A stretch of DNA of 64,000 nt, taken from [Clostridium] aerotolerans DSM 5434. GTDB taxonomy: Bacteria; Bacillota; Clostridia; Lachnospirales; Lachnospiraceae. The notes beneath the pieces are model-generated. The model saw nothing but the letters and a program-made list of their open reading frames with translations. It searched no databases and was not told the origin of the DNA. This document shows positions 24,719-32,610 of this stretch, one piece after another. The translations under genes and the position numbers were made by a program. Location of the stretch: assembly GCF_000687555.1 (NCBI RefSeq), contig NZ_JHWJ01000006.1, positions 62,001-126,000 of the forward strand, written 5' to 3'. The stretch's first letter is position 1. The number at the start of each line of letters is the position of its first letter.

Positions 24719-25306
24719 ATGTTCAGAAGATTAAGTATCAGGATAGCCGATCAGCTGATCTCAATGGGGAGATTCATGGAAGAGGACAGGGCTATCTACC
24801 AGTTTGGTCTTGAGATGCTGTTCCTCAATCTTGTTAATTTGTTATCGGCAGCTTTCATAGGACTTTTTATGGGACAACTGCTGGAATGCTTTCTGTTCCT
24901 GGCACTTTTTATTCCTCTTCGCTGTCATGCAGGAGGATATCATGCAGAGAATCCACTGTGTTGTTATTTTTTGTCGAATGCAGTCATTGTTTTCGTTCTT
25001 CTGCTCCTTCGCACCCCTCCCGTAATGATGGAGAGGGGCGCAGGGGTGGCCTTCTTAACTTTATCCGCAGGCATGGCAGCAATTTTGGCCCCTGTGGAAA
25101 ACTTAAATAAGCCACTGGATGAAGTAGAGAAAAGGGTTTATGGATTCCGGACCCGGATTGTACTGATCATAGAGGTCCTTATTGGTCTGGTCTGCTACGC
25201 ATACGCCTATGATCAGGGGGGATGGATTGTATTACTGACCATTGCTCTCATGGTAATAACAGAACTACTGGGAATTTTACAAAATACCTTTAGCCGCAGC
25301 CGGTGA
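24719..25306 (+). CDS. agrB: AgrB-like peptide-processing membrane protease
   Basis: The 195-aa membrane protein has the AgrB signature LRCHAGGYHAENPLCC: His75 and Cys82 are seven residues apart, as in the catalytic pair of staphylococcal AgrB. Four to six transmembrane segments are apparent. It cleaves the AgrD tail and forms the thiolactone. It starts 4 nt after the agrD stop. A 115-bp gap to the AOR gene contains no recognisable terminator, only a T run without a good stem. Confidence 0.92.
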   Translation: MFRRLSIRIADQLISMGRFMEEDRAIYQFGLEMLFLNLVNLLSAAFIGLFMGQLLECFLFLALFIPLRCHAGGYHAENPLCCYFLSNAVIVFVLLLLRTPPVMMERGAGVAFLTLSAGMAAILAPVENLNKPLDEVEKRVYGFRTRIVLIIEVLIGLVCYAYAYDQGGWIVLLTIALMVITELLGILQNTFSRSR

Positions 25307-25421
25307 CCATCTTTTTTTTAAGACCCAAATCTGCTGCGAAGTACCACCCCACATTGGAGGCACATGACGCGGCGTGGCTTCACCAACGAAAAAAGCGGAT
25401 ATAGCAAGGAGGCTGGTAATC

Positions 25422-27476
25422 GTGGAATATATTCATGACAATCAGATTGCTACCATTAACTTAACCACTGGTGATGTGAGATTTGAAGAGATCACCAGAG
25501 AACTTAGAACGAATTACATAGGCGGGCCGGGAATCAATACGAAGATTTTGTATGATTCTGATGCTGCTGACCATGATGCCCTTTCAGAAAAGAACTTATT
25601 GATCTTTGGAATCGGGCCAAGTGTAGGCACTGGGCTTCCGGCCAGTAACCGTTGTACCATTACGGCGAAAAGTCCCATTACTGACGCGTATGGCGATTCC
25701 AATCTGGGCGGAGAATTTAACGTCAGGCTCCGTACGGTAGGAATCGATCATCTTGTATTTTCCGGAAGATCCGATCATCCGGTGTATGTTCTTATTAAAA
25801 GCAACCGTGAGATTGAAATATTAGATGCCAGCGAGCTTTGGGGAATGTATACGGAGAAAGTGACCGAGCTTCTTACGGAGCGTCATGGAAAAGGTTCAGA
25901 GGTTACCTGCATCGGGCCGGCAGGTGAGAATCTGGTACGGTTTGCAAGTGTCATCATGTCAAAATGCCATGTGGCAGGAAGAACCGGTATGGGATGCGTC
26001 ATGGGGGCAAAAAACTTAAAAGCCATTGTTGTAGAAAAAAAGGTTGGAAAACCCCAGGTATATAATCCGGAAAAGGTCAAGGAAATCCGGGATCGGTGGA
26101 TTAAGAAATGCCGGGCATCGGTTATCTTAAAATCCGGAAGTATTCAGGGAACCTTAATGCTAATCAAACGGTATCACAAGCAGGGGGCCCTGCCCATCCG
26201 TAATTTTCAGGCGGCTGATGATAAAAAGGTGAAAGAGTTATACGCTGAGAACTTCCTGTACAAACATGAGACAAAACGCAAAGCCTGTATTTACTGTCCC
26301 GTCGGGTGCGCCAGGGAATATGAGATTAAGGAAGGGCGGCATAAGGGAGAAAAAGGCGATCGTCTTGACTATGGTGCAGTCGCAGGCATCGGTCCGTTAA
26401 ACGGAATTTTTGACTGGGCAAGCATTCTTCATCTTAAAAATCTAAGTGACAATCTTGGCTTTGATGCCATTGAGGGTGGTTCTACCATTGGCTTCATCTT
26501 AGAGTGTTATCAAAGAGGTATCATAAAAAATCCAGAAAAGATTTATGAATTTGGCAATGCAGATGATGTGGAAGAATTAATGCATAAGATCTGCCTCAGA
26601 GAAGGAATCGGAGATATTGCAGCAGAAGGTGCTTACCGGGCTTCCATTGTGTTACATGCCGAAGAGTATGCATTTTGTATCAGAAAGTCTTCTGCTGGTC
26701 TTCATTCAAATTCCCATCTGGCAAAATCTTTAAGCTATCTCACCTCTACCAGAGGGGCAGATCACTTAAAGGGTTATGTATTTACTGCAGTTTTTGGCGG
26801 ATTTTTCTCCGAAGTGGTTTCAAAGCATATTTTTAAAACAAAGGCTGAGAAGAACTTTTCCAAAGTAGAGAAAAAAGGCCGTGTGGTATGCTGGCATGAA
26901 AATTATAAATATGCCATTGACTGCCTGGGGCTGTGCCTGTTTGCTATCACAGCACTTCCGAGTGCAGGCGTTGCCTATTTTAATGAATTTGCAGAGGTGA
27001 CTAACGCAATTCTGAATACGGATTTAACCGACGAAGAGATATATACTGCCGGAGAGCGTATTTATCAGCTTCAAAATGCCTTTAATGTGGCGTGTGGCTT
27101 AAAGCTGGAAGATTATCACTGGCCGGAGCGTAAAAAGGAAGATGGTGTGAAAGAAAAATTCCTGAAAGACACTACCATTAAGGTGGGAGGAGAGGAAGGA
27201 ATGCTTCCGGAATATTTCCGGTACAGAGGTCTGACGCCAGAAGGGCTTCCTACGGTAAAACGATTTCAGGAATTGGGCATTTCCATGTACATAGATAAGG
27301 CAAGAGCCACAGAGCTTAAAGATGTTATGCCCATAGAAGCTTTATTAAAAGAAGTTGGTCTAAATGCAGAGCTGACGAAAAAAGAAAACAGGATCAATGA
27401 GGTCATGAGCTCCCTGATTTGTAAGCTGATGACAAAACAGGACGAAAAAGCGCTGCGTAACATGAAGCATGAGTAG
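25422..27476 (+). CDS. Tungsten-containing aldehyde:ferredoxin oxidoreductase
   Basis: The GTG at 25422 lies 9 nt after AAGGAGG and gives the usual N-terminus (EYIHDNQIATINLTTGDV); a GTG at 25374 lacks such a site. The 684-aa protein has the AOR iron-sulfur ligands CIYCPVGC (Cys289, 292, 296) and the distant Cys505 in DCLGLCLF, nearly the same positions as in the Pyrococcus enzyme. Pterin-binding GPGINTK and GRTGMGCVMGAKNLKA are present. AOR interconverts carboxylic acids and aldehydes using ferredoxin. Here it opens a biosynthetic array that also contains tungstate uptake and pterin genes, so an acyl or aryl acid of that pathway is the likely substrate. This is inference. Confidence 0.93.
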   Translation: MEYIHDNQIATINLTTGDVRFEEITRELRTNYIGGPGINTKILYDSDAADHDALSEKNLLIFGIGPSVGTGLPASNRCTITAKSPITDAYGDSNLGGEFNVRLRTVGIDHLVFSGRSDHPVYVLIKSNREIEILDASELWGMYTEKVTELLTERHGKGSEVTCIGPAGENLVRFASVIMSKCHVAGRTGMGCVMGAKNLKAIVVEKKVGKPQVYNPEKVKEIRDRWIKKCRASVILKSGSIQGTLMLIKRYHKQGALPIRNFQAADDKKVKELYAENFLYKHETKRKACIYCPVGCAREYEIKEGRHKGEKGDRLDYGAVAGIGPLNGIFDWASILHLKNLSDNLGFDAIEGGSTIGFILECYQRGIIKNPEKIYEFGNADDVEELMHKICLREGIGDIAAEGAYRASIVLHAEEYAFCIRKSSAGLHSNSHLAKSLSYLTSTRGADHLKGYVFTAVFGGFFSEVVSKHIFKTKAEKNFSKVEKKGRVVCWHENYKYAIDCLGLCLFAITALPSAGVAYFNEFAEVTNAILNTDLTDEEIYTAGERIYQLQNAFNVACGLKLEDYHWPERKKEDGVKEKFLKDTTIKVGGEEGMLPEYFRYRGLTPEGLPTVKRFQELGISMYIDKARATELKDVMPIEALLKEVGLNAELTKKENRINEVMSSLICKLMTKQDEKALRNMKHE

Positions 27477-27499
27477 CATTTCACAGAGGCGGATAACCC

Positions 27500-27997
27500 A
27501 TGGATTGGTTAGATAATAAAGAGAAAATAGAGATACGTTCGCAGGTTTTTATTCCTATTTCTGAGGATCAAAAAGGCATTGTTTTTGATCATGTGTATGA
27601 CAGAGAAAAGTTTCATAAATGGTTTGACTTTATGCCGGTTCTTTGGATCAGCTTTGACCGGAAACAGCTGGAGGAAGGCTGCATTGGAACTATCTGTTTT
27701 ACCATGCCTTTGTTCTATTACAGATTGAAGGTAACAGAAGTGATAAAGGAAAAATCAATTGTCCTTAAGGGAGATGGCGGCCCTATGAGAGGAAAGGCAT
27801 ATTTTAATTTCCATCCTGCTGATGGCGGGGTCATACTGGAAAACATTCATATTCTATCTGGTAAAAATAAGCTTGTGCATAAGTATTATGTTTATTGCCT
27901 GGTTCCCAATCATCTGGCTTTTATGAATTGGAGATATTCTGTCTTAAAAAAGCAAATTAAAAAAGAACTTGAAAGAAACAAAAAATCACATAAGTAG
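27500..27997 (+). CDS. SRPBCC-like (polyketide cyclase-like) protein
   Basis: The 165-aa protein has the shape of a helix-grip (START/SRPBCC) domain: an initial strand IRSQVFIPISE, helix DREKFHKWFDFMPVL, and long antiparallel strands ending in a C-terminal helix rich in Lys. Such domains bind hydrophobic ligands; some in PKS clusters act as cyclases or aromatases. No catalytic residue can be assigned. It begins 24 nt after the AOR gene. A second member of the group is encoded at 32,184. Confidence 0.55.
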   Translation: MDWLDNKEKIEIRSQVFIPISEDQKGIVFDHVYDREKFHKWFDFMPVLWISFDRKQLEEGCIGTICFTMPLFYYRLKVTEVIKEKSIVLKGDGGPMRGKAYFNFHPADGGVILENIHILSGKNKLVHKYYVYCLVPNHLAFMNWRYSVLKKQIKKELERNKKSHK

Positions 27998-28010
27998 AGA
28001 GGTGCTGATT

Positions 28011-28814
28011 ATGAGAGGTGTTATTTTAGCAGGCGGTCATGGAACGCGTCTGAATCCGTTAACGATCATTACCAACAAGCATTTGCTTCCAGTCTATAAA
28101 AAGCCCATGATCTATTACCCCATAGAGACCCTGGCTAAAGTAGGAATCAAAGATATTCTCATCGTTACAAGCGGAGAATATTTAGGGCATTTTTACAAGC
28201 TTCTAAAGACAGGGGAAGAGTTTGGGGTAAAGCTTCATTATGAGATTCAGGAAGGCAATGAAGGAACCGGAGCAGCCTTATTGTGCGCAGAGGAATTTGT
28301 AAGAGGTGATGAGTTTATGGTCATTCTTGGTGACAATATTGTGACGGAAGATCTAACATCGTTTGTAAAAGATTTTGAATCAGAGAAAAAGGATTTCAGT
28401 GCCAAGATTCTTATTACCCAGTCGGATAATCCAAAGCTTTACGGAGTGGTGGAATTTAAGAAAAATAAAATTACCAGGCTGGTGGAAAAGCCCAAAGAAC
28501 CTTTTTCCAATTACGTCAACACCGGCTTATGGATCTTTAAGCCAGAGGTATTTGAGCTGTTAAAGCAGATGAAGCTAAGCTCAAGAAATGAATATGAAAC
28601 CACGGATGTTCTCCACCACTATGCAGAACAGGGACAGCTTACCTATGGGATTTTAACTTCCAAATGGACCGATGCGGGAACCTTTGAACAGTTATTTGAG
28701 GCAACTGTATTGATGAAAGAGTTAGAAGAGAAGGAGAAAAAGGAAATTGAAAAAGATCATGTTTATCAGTCTTCCGGTATCCGGGCACGTAAACCCGCAG
28801 CTCAACCTGTGTAA
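28011..28814 (+). CDS. RmlA-like sugar nucleotidyltransferase
   Basis: The start is ATG 28011 (MRGVILAGGHGTRLNPLT), after GAGAGGTG; a start at 27969 would overlap the previous gene. The 267-aa protein has the nucleotide-binding GGxGTRL loop, KPMIYYP, LGDNIV and VEKPKEP, as in glucose-1-phosphate thymidylyltransferases. It is somewhat shorter than RmlA (about 290). It should make dTDP-glucose for the RmlB-like dehydratase at 43,547. Its last 68 bp overlap the next gene in another frame. Confidence 0.87.
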   Translation: MRGVILAGGHGTRLNPLTIITNKHLLPVYKKPMIYYPIETLAKVGIKDILIVTSGEYLGHFYKLLKTGEEFGVKLHYEIQEGNEGTGAALLCAEEFVRGDEFMVILGDNIVTEDLTSFVKDFESEKKDFSAKILITQSDNPKLYGVVEFKKNKITRLVEKPKEPFSNYVNTGLWIFKPEVFELLKQMKLSSRNEYETTDVLHHYAEQGQLTYGILTSKWTDAGTFEQLFEATVLMKELEEKEKKEIEKDHVYQSSGIRARKPAAQPV

Positions 28815-29955
28815 AGAATTATCCCAGCGTAATGTGAACCTGATTTATTATACCTTTGAGCAGTATTTCCATAAGTTTGACCAGATGGATGGGGTGGATT
28901 TGAGGAAATATCCCGATGATTTCTATCATTATTATAATAAGCTTGCGGCAGATGAGAAGCTTCAGTCACAGTTCATGAATCTGCTCTATGTATTTTATAC
29001 ATTTACAGAGAAGCTCCTCCCCTTCATGATGAAAGAAGTGGAAAAAGAGAAGCCGGATCTTATTATATGCGATACCCTGGCTATTTGGAGCAAAATTGCT
29101 GCCAGATATTTTCATATCCCCTATGTGTATTTTGTAAGCAGCTTTATGGGAGATAAGATCATGATGAAAGAAACACCTGCTTTTACCATGAGCCTGGTAA
29201 AAAGCGCAGCGGTTTCCATTCCTTATATCATGAAATTTAACACCATTATAAAACGGTTGGAAAAGCAGTATGGCAAGGTGGTCGATAAACCATGGAATAT
29301 CATGGAGCCGGAAGGAAAATTTACGATGGTGGTGACCTCCAGGGATTTTCATCCCGGCGGATATAAATATCCTTCTAATGTTAAATTTGTAGGCCCTGCC
29401 TTTGTGGACAAAGAAAATCTCACGGAAAAAAAAGATACCATATTCATCAGCCTTGGTACCATTTGTTTCAGCCATACCTATTGGGATATCTGTATTGATG
29501 CCTCCAAAGACTTAGGATATCAGGTGGTAGTATCCTTTGGCGGCAACAAGAATAATAAAGTAAATGAAGAAAACTTACCGGAACACGTAACGGTTTATGA
29601 GAATCTAAGCCTGGAGGAATACCGCAAGGTATTAAAACGGTCTGTATTATTCATATCCCACGGCGGGTTTAACAGCATCAGTGATTCCATTCTGTATGAG
29701 ACTCCCCTCATTATTTGCCCTGGGCATGCGGAGCAGGCCAGCAATGGAAGAGTGGTGGAAGCGGATGGCTGCGGAAAGCTTTTCATGGCAAATACAGAAG
29801 CGTTCCAGAAAGATAACTTAAAGGCGCTGATTCTTCAGGTAGTTGAAGATGATACCATGAAAAAGAATTTATCCAAATATCGCAAGTCCTTTTTAGAATC
29901 CCCTGGATTTCAGAAGGTGGTAGATGAATTAGACCAGGAATTTCAATTGTTCTGA
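28747..29955 (+). CDS. MGT-family glycosyltransferase
   Basis: The likely start is TTG 28747, 10 nt after AAGGAG, giving KKIMFISLPVSGHVNPQLNL, the complete GT1 N-terminus; the next ATG (28759) would remove only four residues. The 402-aa protein has FISLGTICF and the donor site FISHGGFNSISDSI followed by GHAEQASNGR. It would glycosylate the acyl or polyketide product, with the dTDP-deoxysugar made by the neighbouring genes as a plausible donor. It overlaps the preceding sugar gene by 68 bp, which is unusually long. Confidence 0.9.
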   Translation: MKKIMFISLPVSGHVNPQLNLCKELSQRNVNLIYYTFEQYFHKFDQMDGVDLRKYPDDFYHYYNKLAADEKLQSQFMNLLYVFYTFTEKLLPFMMKEVEKEKPDLIICDTLAIWSKIAARYFHIPYVYFVSSFMGDKIMMKETPAFTMSLVKSAAVSIPYIMKFNTIIKRLEKQYGKVVDKPWNIMEPEGKFTMVVTSRDFHPGGYKYPSNVKFVGPAFVDKENLTEKKDTIFISLGTICFSHTYWDICIDASKDLGYQVVVSFGGNKNNKVNEENLPEHVTVYENLSLEEYRKVLKRSVLFISHGGFNSISDSILYETPLIICPGHAEQASNGRVVEADGCGKLFMANTEAFQKDNLKALILQVVEDDTMKKNLSKYRKSFLESPGFQKVVDELDQEFQLF

Positions 29956-29978
29956 TACATACATAAGGGAGATGGATT

Positions 29979-30947
29979 ATGGCTTTTATCGTAAATACGG
30001 CGCAGTATCTGCCTGCCAATGAGATATTCAATGATGACTTGACCCAGTTTCCGTCAAAATACCGGCAGCTCATTGAAGAAAAAGCTGGGATTAAGACAAG
30101 AAGACACGTGACAGATGAGTGCACTTCTGATCTTGGAGCTTTGGCGGTGAAAGAGCTTTTACGTAAGACCAGGATGAATCCCGTAGAGGTTGAGGTTCTT
30201 ATTTGTGCAACATCCTCCCCTGACCGGATACAGCCTGCCACTGCTACCAGGATACAGGAACTATGCGGGATTAAAAATGCCTTTGCATTTGATATTAATT
30301 CAGTCTGCAGCGGAGGAATCTACGGACTAAAGATCGCTTCTTCCCTCATAAATGACGGGGCCAAGAATGTAATCGTGGTGGCTTCAGAGGTATACAGCAA
30401 GATATTAAATCCAAAAGATATCGCTACGTTTCCTTATTTTGGGGACGGGGCGGCAGCCGTTCTTTTATCCGACCATGGAGCTTATGAACTGAAAGATATC
30501 CTGCTCTTTTCCGATGGAAGTGGCTGTGATGTGATTCAGGTTCCGGCAGGAGGAAGTATGCTACCGGCAGCAGCCGTTAAAAAGGAACGGGATTATTATT
30601 TTTCTATGGAGGGTCAAAGTGTGTACCGGTTTGCCTGTGAGAAGGGAAGCGAGCTGATTGGACTCCTTTCTAAGCGGAATGAGGTAATGGCGGACAGGGT
30701 CATCACTCATCAGGCCAATTTAAACATCATCAAAGAAATTGCCAGACGCACAGACGTTTCTGATGAGAAATTCTTCATCAATGTGGACAAATATGCCAAT
30801 ACAGCCGGTGCTTCCGTTCTCATTGCCTTAAACGAATATCTGGAGTCGGAAGAAGCAAAAAACGAAAATCATGTATTTCTTGCAGCCTTTGGAGGCGGTC
30901 TTTCCTGGGGCGGATGCTATTTAAAGAAAGAACACGATACTAAATAA
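29979..30947 (+). CDS. 3-oxoacyl-ACP synthase III (FabH-like)
   Basis: The 322-aa KAS III has an intact triad: Cys110 in INSVCSGGIYGL, His244 in VITHQANLN and Asn274 in KYANTAGAS. Length and motif order are canonical, so it should condense an acyl-CoA starter with malonyl-ACP. The ACP gene follows 27 bp later. In this locus the starter could be the acyl-CoA made by IorAB; the sequence does not reveal specificity. Confidence 0.92.
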   Translation: MAFIVNTAQYLPANEIFNDDLTQFPSKYRQLIEEKAGIKTRRHVTDECTSDLGALAVKELLRKTRMNPVEVEVLICATSSPDRIQPATATRIQELCGIKNAFAFDINSVCSGGIYGLKIASSLINDGAKNVIVVASEVYSKILNPKDIATFPYFGDGAAAVLLSDHGAYELKDILLFSDGSGCDVIQVPAGGSMLPAAAVKKERDYYFSMEGQSVYRFACEKGSELIGLLSKRNEVMADRVITHQANLNIIKEIARRTDVSDEKFFINVDKYANTAGASVLIALNEYLESEEAKNENHVFLAAFGGGLSWGGCYLKKEHDTK

Positions 30948-30974
30948 GCGGAGAAGATAAAGGGGAATGAAACC

Positions 30975-31193
30975 ATGTTAGATATTATTATGACACTTGC
31001 TACTGATATTTTTGAGGATGACGATATCCTTCCCACTTCCAGGTTGGAAGAAGCTAATAGATTTGATTCCATGAACCTGGTTCAGTTCATCATTGAACTG
31101 AGCGGAGCACTGGATATGGATATTGAAGATGAAGAAGTGGAAAAGACCATGACATTTGCTGAGCTGGCAAAGAACCTGGAAGCAAAAAAATAA
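30975..31193 (+). CDS. Acyl carrier protein
   Basis: The 72-aa acidic protein has the ACP attachment motif FDSMNLVQF, with Ser32 as the phosphopantetheine site. Asp-Ser-Met replaces the common Asp-Ser-Leu. Four short helices can be traced. It follows the KAS III gene and is probably its partner. A second ACP is at 35,837. Confidence 0.88.
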   Translation: MLDIIMTLATDIFEDDDILPTSRLEEANRFDSMNLVQFIIELSGALDMDIEDEEVEKTMTFAELAKNLEAKK

Positions 31194-31216
31194 ATTGGTT
31201 AAACCAATAAGGTGAG

Positions 31217-32158
31217 GTGAGTGTCTTGGAATTTCGATTGCTGACGGAGGATTCGGAAAAGCTTAGGTTTGTAAATGGCTGGGAGCACGCTTTTAGCCGG
31301 TCCTTTGAAATGCGGGATTATGAATGGATCTTTGATTCCCGTAATCTTATCTATGGAGCCTTTGACCAGGAAACCTTGTGTGCAGGATATTGTATTCTGC
31401 AAAGCCAGGCTGTGTTTCAAGGGAATCTGGTAAAGAGCGGACTGTGCAATAATGTGTTTGTCACACCAGAATATCAGGGCTGCCATTTGTTTACAAAGCT
31501 TGGGCGGTATGTACTTTCAGCGGCCGGTGAAATGGGAATACAGATATTAATAGGAATGCCAAATGAAAGTTCTCTTCCGGGGCATCGGAGAGTAGGGTGG
31601 ACTACATTTCCTCCGAATTTTTATCTTGAAAAAAAGATAATAGAAGATGAGAGCGTAACTCAGTTAGAGGATGAGAGTATCACTCCCATCACCTCTCTTA
31701 ATTTTCCGTTGTGGAAAGAAGCTTTTAATGAATTTGCCTTTAAGATCTCTTTTGGAAGATCATTTTCCATTATCAAGGAGGCGGATTACTTTTCCTGGCG
31801 ATATTTAAATCGTCCTTCTGGAGATTACAAAATATTTATCTATCAGGAGAAGGGGGCGGTGAAGGGATATGTGGTATATAAGTACTACCAGCCTTTTAAA
31901 CGAATCCATATCCTTGATGTAGAAGCAGAGAATGAGACCGTCTTTTTCGAATTATTAAAGACGTCAGGAACCATAAAAGAATCGGTTTCTCTCATTAACG
32001 TGTTAAGCTCTACCATTTATGCAGATTATTTTAGTCGTGCTGGATACTGTATAAGTGCAGAATACAGCAACTTAATAGCACATGATCCTCTGTCAAAGGC
32101 CCCGGTTTCTCTTGGAGATACCTGTAATCTGGTCATAGGGGATAATGAAGTTTTTTAA
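31217..32158 (+). CDS. GNAT-like acyltransferase
   Basis: The 313-aa protein starts with a GTG at 31217 after a weak AAGGTGAGG site; a TTG at 31226 is an alternative. The N-terminal half is GNAT-like: NNVFVTPEYQGCHLFTKLG matches the acetyl-CoA-binding region, preceded by a strand AGYCILQSQ. The C-terminal half, with YFSWRYLNRPSGDYKIFIYQ, is characteristic of GNATs found in polysaccharide and lipid clusters. It could N- or O-acylate the sugar or chain; the substrate is unknown. Confidence 0.65.
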   Translation: MSVLEFRLLTEDSEKLRFVNGWEHAFSRSFEMRDYEWIFDSRNLIYGAFDQETLCAGYCILQSQAVFQGNLVKSGLCNNVFVTPEYQGCHLFTKLGRYVLSAAGEMGIQILIGMPNESSLPGHRRVGWTTFPPNFYLEKKIIEDESVTQLEDESITPITSLNFPLWKEAFNEFAFKISFGRSFSIIKEADYFSWRYLNRPSGDYKIFIYQEKGAVKGYVVYKYYQPFKRIHILDVEAENETVFFELLKTSGTIKESVSLINVLSSTIYADYFSRAGYCISAEYSNLIAHDPLSKAPVSLGDTCNLVIGDNEVF

Positions 32159-32183
32159 TACGAAAGATAAAGGAGATAGAGCG

Positions 32184-32603
32184 GTGGCATATGCAAACGC
32201 AAGTGTCGTGTTATACGGGAAATTAGAAGAAATATTTGAATTTATATTAGATGGAAGAAATAATAAGAAATGGCGGCCCGGTGTGAAATCCGTAGAATAT
32301 TCATCGGAGGAGCCCATTGACGCTGGGGCCTTGTTCTTGCAGGAGATGAACGGCCCTCCCACAAGAACCATCAAGGCAGATTATAAAATCATAGAATGTG
32401 ATCGTTATAAAAAGATTTCCTTCCTAATCTTAAATGGTCCTTATACACCAACAGGCAGTTTTTTCTTTGAAGTGAATGATGATGGGGTATCTGTTGATTT
32501 TTCCATGGAAGAAGCCGGTGTGGTCAGCCCGGAACGGGAGAACCATTTTCAAAAGGTGGTAAATGACATTTATAATCTCCAGGAACATTTCGAAAGGAAA
32601 TGA
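32184..32603 (+). CDS. SRPBCC-family protein (polyketide cyclase/dehydrase-like)
   Basis: I prefer the GTG at 32184, 8 nt after AAGGAG, over ATG 32145, which overlaps the preceding gene. The resulting protein of about 139 residues begins MAYANASVVLYGKLEEIFEF and has the helix-grip fold pattern of polyketide_cyc proteins: N-terminal strand, helix with GRNNKKWRPGV, and a long C-terminal helix FQKVVNDIYNLQEHF. A ligand-binding or cyclase role in the pathway is possible. No catalytic residue is assignable. Confidence 0.65.
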   Translation: MAYANASVVLYGKLEEIFEFILDGRNNKKWRPGVKSVEYSSEEPIDAGALFLQEMNGPPTRTIKADYKIIECDRYKKISFLILNGPYTPTGSFFFEVNDDGVSVDFSMEEAGVVSPERENHFQKVVNDIYNLQEHFERK

Positions 32604-32610
32604 AATACAT

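Noticed and set aside
25307-25421. Possible cofactor riboswitch between agrB and the AOR gene
   Set aside because: I looked for Moco/Tuco-type paired elements and found no convincing conserved stems. It would need a covariance-model search.
25364-25438. A 24-codon ORF (ATG 25364) upstream of and overlapping the AOR start
   Set aside because: GGAGG is only 3 nt from its ATG, the peptide is Arg/Gly-rich without a recognisable pattern, and it overlaps the better AOR start region. A leader peptide is possible but unsupported.
32145-32183. ATG 32145 as start of the second SRPBCC gene
   Set aside because: It overlaps the upstream gene and has a poor ribosome binding site, whereas GTG 32184 lies 8 nt after AAGGAG and gives a normal N-terminus. 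The longer form is not excluded.
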